A stretch of 50,909 nt of DNA from contig JAYTOP010000071.1 in assembly GCA_043747745.1 (NCBI GenBank), positions 1-50,909 of the forward strand. Reading direction: 5' to 3'. How positions within the stretch are numbered: position 1 is the first letter of the stretch; each line of letters opens with the position of its first letter. Under the pieces are notes generated by a model. That model had not been told where the DNA came from. It made no database searches and worked only from the letters and a program-made list of their open reading frames with translations. Shown here piece by piece: positions 24,858 through 33,095 of the stretch. A program made the position numbers and the translations under genes. Source of the DNA: SZAS-103 sp043747745. Its GTDB lineage: Bacteria > Pseudomonadota > Gammaproteobacteria > Xanthomonadales > Xanthomonadaceae.

Positions 24858-25416
24858 ATGCGCAAGGAATTCGCAGTCACCGCACCGTCGCGCGATCCGC
24901 GCTGGCTGCTCGGATTGATGATGGGGCTGCCCATGCTCGTCGCGGTGCTTGGCATCGGTCTTTCGCACAGCGCACAGCGCCCAGCGTCCTGCGACCCTGC
25001 TGGTAGGCGTGCTCGTCGGGATGGTTTTCCTGGTCACCTTCCTCGTACTGGGCTGGGCCGGAAAACGTCGCGCGATCGCGATCGACGATGGTGCGCTCGA
25101 CGTACTCGCCACCTTCTATCGACGCCGCGTGCCGGTGCAGGACTTCGACCTCGACAAGGCGCGCATCATCGACCTGCGCGAACACGCTGAATGGCGGCCA
25201 CGGTTGAAGACCAATGGCTATGCCCTCCCCGGACTGTCTGCGGGCTGGTTCCGCACCCGCGACTGGACCAGCTTGTTCTGCATGGTCACCGATCGCCAGC
25301 GCGTGCTGGTGCTGCCGCTGCTCGCGGGAGGCGCTGTGCTGCTGAGCGGGGAACGACCGACTGAATTACTCAATGCATTGCGCGCAGCGGGTGACGCCCA
25401 GCGCAGGGGTCGCTAA
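24858..25416 (+). pseudogene. PH-domain membrane protein gene broken by a frameshift
   Basis: From ATG 24858 the frame encodes RKEFAVTAPSRDPRW and a first membrane helix, LLGLMMGLPMLVAVLGIGL. Near 24975 coding passes to another frame, which gives a second helix (LLVGVLVGMVFLVTFLVLG) and a bacterial PH-like domain ending LLSGERPTELLNALRAA. Both frames meet at HSAQRPA. Removing one copy of the 7-bp duplication CACAGCG restores a single frame of about 183 residues. As written, the product would be truncated. GGAG precedes the start. Confidence 0.8.
24966..24979. repeat. 7-bp tandem duplication causing the frameshift
   Basis: CACAGCG occurs twice head to tail (24966-24972, 24973-24979), followed by the near copy CCCAGCG. 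Seven bases shift the frame by one, exactly the shift needed between the two halves of the PH-domain gene. Confidence 0.9.
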
Positions 25417-25425
25417 GCTGCACGC

Positions 25426-26196
25426 ATGCGCCTGCGCGAACACCGGCTGATCAATACCGAAGCCGTCGAGGCTATCCCCGCATGGCTCGCACGTGCACGC
25501 GGCAATGCGACTGCGCGACGGCTCGCGCAGGCCGACTGGTTGCTGCGGCGCAAGTCCGACGGCCGTTTCCTCGCCGCGATCGACGGCGCATCACTGCAGC
25601 CTCTCGACTCGACCGCAATGACTGCGCACAACGGTATCGGCGATGCGCTGCGTGCGGTCGCGCGCGGTTACGGCGTCGAAGTCGGACTCGACGAACACGC
25701 CCGGCCCTACGCTGCGCTCGGCATTCCCGAAAACTATGGCGATGCGCACCAATTGCGATCGGTCGCCGAGCCCGCCGAACTCGCCTACGCCGGCCCCGAC
25801 CGTTACCAACGCCCACTCTGGTTGCTTGCATCCGGCGCGCGCGCGTGGCAGCGGATGCGCGACGCCGCGCTGACCGATGGAGTGCACCTCGACGCGATCT
25901 CCGGCTACCGCAGCCACGCGTACCAGCTAGGCATCTTCAAGCGCAAGCTCGCGCGCGGGCAGACGATCAAGCAGATCCTTTCCGTCAATGCCGCACCCGG
26001 CTACAGCGAACACCACTCAGGTCGCGCGATCGATATCGGCACACCTGGCGAGCCGCCCGCCGAGGAAAGTTTCGAGGCCACGCCCGCGTTCGCGTGGCTG
26101 ACCGATCATGCCGGCGACTTCGGCTTCACGATGAGCTATCCACGCGGTAATCCGCATGGCATCACTTACGAACCATGGCATTACTGCCATCTCTGA
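25426..26196 (+). CDS. VanY/D,D-carboxypeptidase family peptidase (M15B)
   Basis: A 256-residue zinc peptidase. The C-terminal M15 domain has ISGYRSHAYQ (158-167), the SxHxxGxAxD motif as SEHHSGRAID (194-203, ligands H196 and D203) and EPWHYC (H252). The family trims the terminal D-Ala from peptidoglycan. Unusually, no signal peptide or membrane helix is visible; the N-terminal 120 residues are an unrecognised domain with Arg-rich helices. The start follows the PH gene stop by only 9 bases, so it could be cotranscribed with it. Confidence 0.85.
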   Translation: MRLREHRLINTEAVEAIPAWLARARGNATARRLAQADWLLRRKSDGRFLAAIDGASLQPLDSTAMTAHNGIGDALRAVARGYGVEVGLDEHARPYAALGIPENYGDAHQLRSVAEPAELAYAGPDRYQRPLWLLASGARAWQRMRDAALTDGVHLDAISGYRSHAYQLGIFKRKLARGQTIKQILSVNAAPGYSEHHSGRAIDIGTPGEPPAEESFEATPAFAWLTDHAGDFGFTMSYPRGNPHGITYEPWHYCHL

Positions 26197-26199
26197 CGC

Positions 26200-26243
26200 G
26201 ATCGTGGACTATCTGGATCAACCGAATCCACGATCTCTTTCTT
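26200..26243. terminator. Terminator between convergent genes
   Basis: A perfect 9-bp stem (GATCGTGGA at 26200, TCCACGATC at 26227) has an 18-base loop and is followed by the T-rich TCTTTCTT. It sits between the stops of the plus-strand VanY gene and the minus-strand glycosylase, so it most likely ends the VanY transcript. Confidence 0.72.
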
Positions 26244-26247
26244 GTGC

Positions 26248-27018
26248 CTAACCCTGTGACCGTGGAGAAGGCTTTGCGGGTTTCTTAGCGACCGCGCCCT
26301 TTTTCGCGACAGTCGTGCGCTTCGTTGCGGCCGACTTCGTTGCGGCCGACTTCGTTGCAGCAGGCTTCACCACTACAGGTTTCGCCAAATCCGCAATACG
26401 CCACAAATACATGCCAGCGAGCGTGCGGTACGGCCCCCAGACTTCGCCGCGCGCGACGAGTTCCTTCGGCGTCGGCATCGCATCGAGGCCATCGACGATC
26501 TGCGCGCCCTTGCGGATGCCGAGGTCGTCGACCGGCAGCACATCGGGGCGGCCGAGGCGGAACATCAGCATCATCTGCACGGTCCATGCGCCGATGCCGC
26601 GCACCGCGCTCAACGCGGCGATGATCTCATCGTCCTGCATGCGCGCCATCTGCGCGGTGCCGGGAATCTCGCCGCGCTGCGCGCGTGCGGACAAGTCGCG
26701 CAAGGCGAGCAGCTTGTTGCCCGACACGCCGCAGCCGCGCAGCGCAAGATCGTCGGCGCGCGCGAACGCTTCGGCATGCAGCAGTTTCGATTGGATGGCG
26801 ATTTCGACGCGCCCGACGATAGTCGAAGCGGCCTTGCCCGAGAGTTGCTGGAACAGGATTGCGCGTGCCAGCGCGTCGGTGGTGTCGAAGCGTTGCTTCC
26901 AGCGCGCATGCGCATCGATCGTTTCGACCTTGCGCAACCACGTTGACAGCGCGCGATCGCGCTTGCGCAGATGGGCGTGCGCTGCATCGACATCGAACCC
27001 ACGGCTCACACGCGACAT
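26248..27018 (-). CDS. HhH-GPD DNA-3-methyladenine glycosylase with basic repeat tail
   Basis: A 256-residue base-excision-repair enzyme of the AlkA/MAG type. Residues 1-212 are the glycosylase: ILFQQLSGKAAS (55-66), GCGVSGNKLLAL, then the helix-hairpin-helix VRGIGAWTVQMMLMF (139-153) and LPVDDLGIRKG with catalytic Asp at 165. Residues 214-256 form a Lys/Ala/Thr tail with the tandem unit KSAAT, resembling histone-H1-like C-termini, probably for nonspecific DNA binding. Such tails are rare on AlkA-type enzymes. The tail is encoded by a 15-bp tandem repeat. Confidence 0.9.
   Translation of the reverse strand: MSRVSRGFDVDAAHAHLRKRDRALSTWLRKVETIDAHARWKQRFDTTDALARAILFQQLSGKAASTIVGRVEIAIQSKLLHAEAFARADDLALRGCGVSGNKLLALRDLSARAQRGEIPGTAQMARMQDDEIIAALSAVRGIGAWTVQMMLMFRLGRPDVLPVDDLGIRKGAQIVDGLDAMPTPKELVARGEVWGPYRTLAGMYLWRIADLAKPVVVKPAATKSAATKSAATKRTTVAKKGAVAKKPAKPSPRSQG
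26324..26368. repeat. 15-bp tandem repeat encoding the glycosylase tail
   Basis: The unit GTTGCGGCCGACTTC occurs at 26324-26338 and 26339-26353 exactly, and imperfectly at 26354-26368. On the coding strand it specifies repeated KSAAT pentapeptides, in frame, so copy number can change without breaking the gene. Confidence 0.88.
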
Positions 27019-27060
27019 GCCCGCACTCCCTGGATCAATTCGACGTCAATCTTCAGCGAT

Positions 27061-27432
27061 TCATCCGGACAGAAAGCCCAGCGCGACAAGCAGCCAACCA
27101 AGCATCAAAACACTACCGCCCAAAGGGGCGAGCGCAGGGGCGATGCCGATCAAGGCAGCTAAGGCGAGGCTGCCAGCAAACAGGATCGTCCCGATCATGA
27201 CGACGCACAAGCCGATCTGCCGTACGCGCGTCGTCGCACCTGGCGCGAGCGTGGCAAGCGCGAGTCCATGCGCGAACAGGAACAGCGCCGCAATGGCCAG
27301 ACGCTCATGATTCGGCGGCACCAGCGCAGCATGCATCGCGTACGCACCCATGCCGACTGCTATGCCGCACGCGAGCGCGCCAAACGCGGCCAGCATCCGC
27401 ATGGATCGCGTCAGCAAATCGGGCGCGTTCAT
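27061..27432 (-). CDS. DUF423 membrane protein
   Basis: A 123-residue protein with four predicted membrane helices; the N-terminal ML..FGALACGIAVGMGAYAMHA and HGLALATL match DUF423 (YgdD-like). ATG 27432 gives the usual family N-terminus but its GGAG is immediately adjacent; ATG 27459, overlapping the end of the GldG-like gene, is an alternative. Function of the family is unknown. It follows the ABC-transporter genes on the same strand and is probably in the same transcript. Confidence 0.8.
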   Translation of the reverse strand: MNAPDLLTRSMRMLAAFGALACGIAVGMGAYAMHAALVPPNHERLAIAALFLFAHGLALATLAPGATTRVRQIGLCVVMIGTILFAGSLALAALIGIAPALAPLGGSVLMLGWLLVALGFLSG

Positions 27433-27448
27433 CTCCGCTTCGACTGGA

Positions 27449-29314
27449 TCAAAGGGCATTACGCTGCGGCCGACGACGACGCCACGCGATGCCGAGCGTT
27501 GCGATCGTGAGCAACAGCGGTACGCCAAGGATGTCGATCAATTTCAGTCGCGCACCGAGTCTCTGGATGCTCGCATCGAGTTGCCTGCGCACGTCGCGCA
27601 ATTCGATACGGACACGCTGGCGCTGCTGCTGGAAGTCGGCGATCCGGGCGGACTGCTGCGCACTCAGGGGCTGCGCGGACTTGTCGGATTGATCTGGCTG
27701 CAACTCGGCGAGCCTGCTTTCCATCGCCTTCAAACGTGCCTGCAATTCGTCCTGTTTACCGCGCAGGCGCTGGTCTGCGCGTTGCCGTAGCTTCTCGACG
27801 CGCGTGAACGGACGATTGAACCCGGGCCGTGTACGCACGGTAATCAGATCGGGGGTTCCGACCAGGTTGTCCACTGCATTTGTGACGAAATCGCCGTTCT
27901 TCGCGAACGCATTGAGCAAGCGGCGACCGAAGAAATCCTGTGCGTGCACCCACAGCCGATCGGTCAGCACATCGGTGTCGGCGACCACGATGATGTTGAC
28001 AGGCTCGTGTGCGACGGCCAGGTGTTTTGGGTCGGTGCGTTCAGGGAATGCGCTGACGGGCTTGCCGGTCAGGCGCGCAGCGAGTACGTAGGAGGTTCCG
28101 GTCGCGCGGAATCCCTCGGAGAGTTGTTTCGGATCCGTCTGCAGGCGTATGCGGTCGGTCGCGACCAGATCCGCATTGGACGAACTGCGTGCGAGCGGTT
28201 GCATCGTCATCGGGCTGTGCGGTGCGAGTTCGATCGCTCCGGCACTCGCGAAATTCAATGCATCGAGCTGTGCCGACACGGTGTCGTTCTGGTTCAGCGC
28301 GTCCTTGGTCAGGCCGATGAGCACCGGGTTGGACAACGGTTGCACCTGCGGATCGTTCTGGATCTGCAACGCATACTGCGCATCGCGCACGACCTTGCCT
28401 GGATCGAACACCACGCCCCAGGCCTTGAACAGGCGATCGAGCGACGACGACACACTCGGGCTGAGCCCTCCGCCCGGAGCCAGCTGCGGCGCATTCTGCG
28501 CGCCCGGATCGGACTCCGCGACCGGATCGACAAACACCATCAATCGCCCGCCGCGCAGCACAAACTGATCGATCGCGTATTGCGTATCGTCGCTCAGGTT
28601 TTTCGGATGGATCAGCAACAGCAGGTCGATGTCGCCGCCGATCGATGCCGGGTTCGACTGCAGGCGGCGCAGTTCGTACAACTTCGAAAGTTCGGTGTCG
28701 ATTGCCCAGCCATCGTGGACCTGACCACTGCTCGGATCGAAGCTCGGCCCGTTCTGCAACGACGACAACACCGCGACGACGGGCTTGTGCTGGCTCGATA
28801 GCGAGGTGATGAGCTTGGCGATGTCGTATTCAAGGAAGATTTCCTTGGACGGATCGAAGAACGGCGCGGTCGCCTGGCCGTTGCGCGCGTTGGTGCCGAC
28901 CAAGCCGAAATACAGAGATGTGCCGCCAGCTGCGATCGGCAGCGTCTGCAATCCGTAGCCCGACGCACGATCCTCGGCTTCGGAATACGGCTGCGGATCG
29001 ACCGTTTCCAGGGTGATTGCGCCGTGCGATTTTGCGGCGATTTCCTCGAGCAATTCGCGCACGCGCTGCGCGTAGGAGCGCAATGCAGGCAGGTCGCGCA
29101 TCGCCTGGTCGGATGCGAAGAATTGCAGGCGGATCGGCTCGCTATTGTTCGCAAGGATGTGTTCGGTTCCTGGCGACAGCGTGTAGAGCCGGTTCGCGGT
29201 CAGATCCAGCCGCGCACCCCGCAACAGAAGGCCACTGAGGAACACCAACGCGACGAAAGCGACTGCGAGCAACGACAGCGCGATTGGAAATGGAAGGCGG
29301 CGACGGGTCGTCAT
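27449..29314 (-). CDS. GldG-like ABC-system auxiliary protein
   Basis: A 621-residue protein. An N-terminal membrane helix (about 10-31) is followed by a large extracytoplasmic region: ARLDLTANRLYTLSPGT (start of the GldG-like domain), FFASDQAMRDLPALRSYAQRVRELLEEIA, and a second domain with DLLLLIHPKNLSDDTQYAIDQFVLRGG. A coiled-coil (about 525-590, KLRQRADQRLRGKQDELQARLKA) precedes a C-terminal membrane helix. In gliding bacteria GldG partners GldF and GldA; in proteobacteria the function of this ABC system is not established. It lies 3 bases after the permease gene. Confidence 0.88.
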   Translation of the reverse strand: MTTRRRLPFPIALSLLAVAFVALVFLSGLLLRGARLDLTANRLYTLSPGTEHILANNSEPIRLQFFASDQAMRDLPALRSYAQRVRELLEEIAAKSHGAITLETVDPQPYSEAEDRASGYGLQTLPIAAGGTSLYFGLVGTNARNGQATAPFFDPSKEIFLEYDIAKLITSLSSQHKPVVAVLSSLQNGPSFDPSSGQVHDGWAIDTELSKLYELRRLQSNPASIGGDIDLLLLIHPKNLSDDTQYAIDQFVLRGGRLMVFVDPVAESDPGAQNAPQLAPGGGLSPSVSSSLDRLFKAWGVVFDPGKVVRDAQYALQIQNDPQVQPLSNPVLIGLTKDALNQNDTVSAQLDALNFASAGAIELAPHSPMTMQPLARSSSNADLVATDRIRLQTDPKQLSEGFRATGTSYVLAARLTGKPVSAFPERTDPKHLAVAHEPVNIIVVADTDVLTDRLWVHAQDFFGRRLLNAFAKNGDFVTNAVDNLVGTPDLITVRTRPGFNRPFTRVEKLRQRADQRLRGKQDELQARLKAMESRLAELQPDQSDKSAQPLSAQQSARIADFQQQRQRVRIELRDVRRQLDASIQRLGARLKLIDILGVPLLLTIATLGIAWRRRRPQRNAL

Positions 29315-29317
29315 GGT

Positions 29318-30052
29318 TCAGTCCGCCTTCTTCCGATCGACCACGATCGTGCATGCAATCAGCCACGCCACGATCGTGATCACGAAAAACGCGATGTCGC
29401 GCAGATCCAGCAAGCCCCTGGAAATCGCATCGAAGTGGCTGAGGAAACTCAGCTCGCCGATCGCATCGGTCAAGCCGTTCGGCAGCCATGCACGCGCGGT
29501 TTCCTGTACCAACGGATAGCCTGCCAGAAGGAACACGAAGCACATGCTGGCAGTCAGGATGAAGGCGATCACCTGATTGCGCGTCGCGGCCGATAGGCAG
29601 GCGCCGACCGCGAGGAATGCCCCAGCCATCAGCCAGCTGCCGAGATAACCGGCGAGGATCACGCCGTTGTCCGGATCGCCGAGGTAATTGACCGTGAGCC
29701 ACATCGGAAACGTGAGCGCGAGCGCGAGTCCGATGTAACACCACGCAGCTAGGAACTTGCCGAGCACTGCCTGCCAGGTCGGCAGCGGCAAGGTCAGCAA
29801 CAACTCGATCGTGCCGTTGCCTCGTTCCTCTGCCCACAGGCGCATGGACACGGCGGGAACGATGAACAGGTACAGCCACGGGTGAAACGCGAAGAAAGGC
29901 TGCAGGTCGGCCTGGCCGCGCTCGAAGTACCCGCCGAGATAGAACGTCAGCGCCGCAGCAAGCATCAGGAACATCACCGTGAACACGTACGCGACCGGCG
30001 TCGCCAGATAACTGCTCCATTCGCGACGGAACACCGTCCACACCGCGCTCAT
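29318..30052 (-). CDS. GldF-like ABC transporter permease
   Basis: A 244-residue membrane protein with six predicted helices. Hallmarks of the ABC-2 permease type are FRREWSSYLATPVAYVF at the N-terminus and RLWAEERGNGTIELLLTLPL near residue 71. Its ATG overlaps the stop of the ATP-binding gene (ATGA), so the two subunits are coupled. It probably forms a complex with the ATPase encoded upstream and the GldG-like protein downstream. Confidence 0.92.
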   Translation of the reverse strand: MSAVWTVFRREWSSYLATPVAYVFTVMFLMLAAALTFYLGGYFERGQADLQPFFAFHPWLYLFIVPAVSMRLWAEERGNGTIELLLTLPLPTWQAVLGKFLAAWCYIGLALALTFPMWLTVNYLGDPDNGVILAGYLGSWLMAGAFLAVGACLSAATRNQVIAFILTASMCFVFLLAGYPLVQETARAWLPNGLTDAIGELSFLSHFDAISRGLLDLRDIAFFVITIVAWLIACTIVVDRKKAD

Positions 30053-30981
30053 CGAGCGGCCCCTTCGACAGTGAGGCTGCGGAACACATCGTCGAGACGC
30101 CCGCGCTCCACGCGCGCATCGCTGAATGCAACGCCGCGTGCATGCAGGCGCTCGCCGATCGCGGCCAGCAGATCGGCACCGGCAGTCATCGGCAATACCA
30201 GCAACCGATCGCTTTCACTATCGGCTTCGACCGCTGCGACACCCTGCATGCCTTCGAGTGCCGAGCGTGCGGTCACACTGTCGCCGACCTGCAGCGATAC
30301 CGCACCGTGATAGCGCGAACGCCGCTCGAGTTCCGTCGGCGTGGCGTCGGCCAACAACTTGCCGCGAGCGATGACGATGGCACGTGTGCAGAGCGCCTGT
30401 ACTTCTTCAAGGATATGCGTCGAGATGACGATCGTGCGTTCGCGCGACATCTCGCGGATCAACTGGCGCACGTCGTGCTTCTGGTTCGGATCGAGGCCGT
30501 CGGTCGGCTCGTCGAGCAGCAGTGCGGGCGGATCGTGCAGGATCGCCGCAGCAAGTGCGACGCGGCGGCGGAAACCCTTGGACAAGGTATCGATGCGCTG
30601 GTGCAGGACGGATTCCAGCGCGAGCCGCGCAATGACCTCGTCGAGCCGGCGTCGGCGCAGCGCTGGCTCCAATCGGTGCGCATCGGCGACGAACGCCAGG
30701 AACGCATGGACGCGCATCTCGCCATAGCTGGGCGCACCTTCCGGCAGATAGCCGAGCGCACGACGCGCAGCGAGCGGATCGCGCATCACATCGTGACCGC
30801 AGATGCTCGCACTGCCGCCACTGGGCGCGAGGAAACCCGCGAGCATGCGCATCGTCGTGGATTTGCCGGCGCCGTTCGGGCCGAGGAAGCCGAGCACTTC
30901 ACCCGGACCAACCCGAAAGCTGACCGCGTCGACCGCAGTCATCCGACCGTAACGCTTGCTCAGCTGTTGGGTTTCGATCAT
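30049..30981 (-). CDS. GldA-like ABC transporter ATP-binding protein
   Basis: A 310-residue ABC ATPase. Walker A GPNGAGKST (about residues 34-42), a degenerate signature region around LSKGFRRRVALAAA, and Walker B PALLLDEPTDGLDPNQ are present, with switch His in ISTHILEEV. The C-terminal 90 residues are the extra domain typical of ABC-2-type ATPases. It is the first gene of the transporter operon on the minus strand. Confidence 0.94.
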   Translation of the reverse strand: MIETQQLSKRYGRMTAVDAVSFRVGPGEVLGFLGPNGAGKSTTMRMLAGFLAPSGGSASICGHDVMRDPLAARRALGYLPEGAPSYGEMRVHAFLAFVADAHRLEPALRRRRLDEVIARLALESVLHQRIDTLSKGFRRRVALAAAILHDPPALLLDEPTDGLDPNQKHDVRQLIREMSRERTIVISTHILEEVQALCTRAIVIARGKLLADATPTELERRSRYHGAVSLQVGDSVTARSALEGMQGVAAVEADSESDRLLVLPMTAGADLLAAIGERLHARGVAFSDARVERGRLDDVFRSLTVEGAAR

Positions 30982-31141
30982 CGGTGGATGGCCTCGCCAG
31001 GAATCGACAGTCGCGCGTCTGTCACGGACGCTTGCGACCGTGCGGGGCTGCTTAAAGTTTCACCATCCGCCACTGCCACGAGGGCTGCGACCGATACGAT
31101 ATGCGGGCGCCGGACGGGTGCAAAATTCCGACGCAGACAGC

Positions 31142-32233
31142 TTATTTGCTGCCAGCAGCCTTCAACGGCCAGTACAAGGTGAACTCACCGTCCAATGTGA
31201 ACGAAGCAGCGACGCCTTTGGTGTAGATGTCGTATGGACGATCGCCGACCGTCACGGCATGCGTGGCAGCCCATGCCTTCATGGCTTCACGGATCGCCGG
31301 CAATTGCGCCTGGTGGCCGGTGTAGACGGTAGTGACCGCGCTGACTGCGGGGGCCTGGACGTACTTCACCCACTTGGCTTCGTCGCCGACCATCTTGACA
31401 TCCAGTGTCGGCAATGCAGGCGTTGAAACCTGGCCGATCTTGCGCACGGGCAGGACGACATCGAACGCGTAGTTGTCGGCACCAAAATTGATGGTGGCGA
31501 TGCGCACCGGGCCTGTCGCCTCAAGACCGTTCTTCGCGATGACCTGTCGCAGCCATTTTTCCTGGGTCTCCATCGTCGACTGGATGACGTTGTCGGATCG
31601 CTTGGCGTTGGATGCCGCGACCAGCAGGTTCTCGGCTGGTACCTGCACGATTTTCGGTGCGACGACCAGTTGGGTGTAATCGAACTTCGGTATCGTCGCC
31701 AGCAGGTTGTTGAGGTTGGTCAGGCCAGCCTTCATCGGATCGCCAACGCTGCGGGTCACATACAGACCGGCGTAACGCCCAAGCAGGTTGAAGCCATAGT
31801 CGACGTCGTAGCTCTCGGTGATCTCGACCGACAATTTCTGGTTGCCGACCTTCTTGAACCTGAAGGTCATCGTCTTGTCGGTGCCGTAGTCGTCGTTGCT
31901 CACGGTGTAGACGATTTTCTCGCCAGGCACGACCTCGTCGACCTGCAAGCTGCCGTTGCCGATGCCCGGAATGGCCGACGCATAATCCACATGTGCGCCC
32001 TTGCCGCTGTCCGGACCAGAAAAGCTGAACTGGATTTTTGGGTCCTGCTTGGTCAGCGCGCTCCAATCCCTGTAACGCTTGAAACCAGTCAGCATGTCGA
32101 ACACCACCGGTTGCGGGCGGCTGGTTTCAGTGGTGTTGGAAACATATCGATGCGATGGCAATGCCACCCCGACCAGAACGAAGATCACCACGACCAGCAC
32201 GAGGGCGATCAGCAACTCAAGAATTCGAATCAT
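31142..32233 (-). CDS. Membrane-anchored SRPBCC (polyketide cyclase/START-like) protein
   Basis: A 363-residue protein. One N-terminal membrane helix (ILELLIALVLVVVIFVLVGV, about 4-23) is followed by an SRPBCC domain (30-180: PQPVVFDMLTGFKRYRDWSA, GIGNGSLQVDEVVPGEKIVY, FKKVGNQKLSVEITESY) and a C-terminal domain (about 190-360) that looks like a GyrI-like small-molecule-binding module. The family may sense lipophilic ligands; the function is unknown. It lies between a two-component system and the ABC operon, all on the minus strand. Confidence 0.82.
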   Translation of the reverse strand: MIRILELLIALVLVVVIFVLVGVALPSHRYVSNTTETSRPQPVVFDMLTGFKRYRDWSALTKQDPKIQFSFSGPDSGKGAHVDYASAIPGIGNGSLQVDEVVPGEKIVYTVSNDDYGTDKTMTFRFKKVGNQKLSVEITESYDVDYGFNLLGRYAGLYVTRSVGDPMKAGLTNLNNLLATIPKFDYTQLVVAPKIVQVPAENLLVAASNAKRSDNVIQSTMETQEKWLRQVIAKNGLEATGPVRIATINFGADNYAFDVVLPVRKIGQVSTPALPTLDVKMVGDEAKWVKYVQAPAVSAVTTVYTGHQAQLPAIREAMKAWAATHAVTVGDRPYDIYTKGVAASFTLDGEFTLYWPLKAAGSK

Positions 32234-32380
32234 TCGCAGTCTCCAGGGAACGGGCTGACGCGGCCCGTCCGAGCATCGACGGCGACCGGCGCTGCATCAC
32301 GGCGACACAGGGCGTCGCGCATGCACAAGACGCAATGCTAGCAGGGAACGGGGCGATCGCGCAGCCACCTGGCTCACGTT

Positions 32381-33022
32381 TCAGACCAGGCCGAGTTCGA
32401 AAGCCTTCAACACTGCGCGGGTCCGGTCGCGCACACCCAGCTTGGAAAGAATATTCGAGACATGGTTCTTGACCGTGCCTTCGGCGACCCTCAGCGAATT
32501 GGCGATTTCCTTGTTGGAAAAGCCGCCCGACATCAGCCGCAGGATTTCAGTCTCGCGCTCGGTCAGCGGGTCGGGACGCTCCAGACTCACGAACGCGTTG
32601 TTCATGTGCTCCAGCCCGGACAACAACCGCTGGGTCACCGCCGGTTGCACCAGCGAGCCGCCGCCAGCAACGGTCTGGATGGCGTTGACCAACTGTTCGA
32701 GCGAAACGTCCTTGAGCATGTAACCGCGCGCGCCGGCCTTGATTCCGGCCAGCACCAACTGGTCGTCGTCGAAGGTGGTCAGGATGATCGTCGGCGGCAG
32801 TTGGCCGCTTGCGCTGAGTGCCTGCAATGCTTCCAGCCCCGACATGTGGGGCATGCGCATGTCCATCAGCACCACGTCAGGCTTGAGCTGCGGGATGACC
32901 TCCACCGCCTGGCGGCCATCGGCGGCTTCGCCGATCACCTCGACATTGTCGGCCAGCGCCAGCAGCGAGCGGATGCCCTGTCGCACCAGCGTTTGATCGT
33001 CCACCAGACAGACGCGAATCAT
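32381..33022 (-). CDS. NarL/FixJ-family response regulator
   Basis: A 213-residue regulator. The receiver domain has DD at 8-9, phosphorylation Asp in VVLMDMRMPHMSG (D54), Thr in LTTFDD and Lys in YMLKDV (K103). The LuxR-type helix-turn-helix follows (PLTERETEILRLMSGGFSNKEIANSLRVAEGTVKNHVSNILSKLGV). It lies 73 bases downstream of a DesK-like kinase on the same strand, so the two form a pair (DesKR type). Targets are unknown, though the downstream SRPBCC and ABC genes are obvious candidates. Confidence 0.94.
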   Translation of the reverse strand: MIRVCLVDDQTLVRQGIRSLLALADNVEVIGEAADGRQAVEVIPQLKPDVVLMDMRMPHMSGLEALQALSASGQLPPTIILTTFDDDQLVLAGIKAGARGYMLKDVSLEQLVNAIQTVAGGGSLVQPAVTQRLLSGLEHMNNAFVSLERPDPLTERETEILRLMSGGFSNKEIANSLRVAEGTVKNHVSNILSKLGVRDRTRAVLKAFELGLV

Positions 33023-33095
33023 GTTGTTTTCCCCTTGGGCGGCGCGTTGTCATGGGCGTGGTCAAGCCTGCGCACGCGCTGTGGATGCAAGCATC

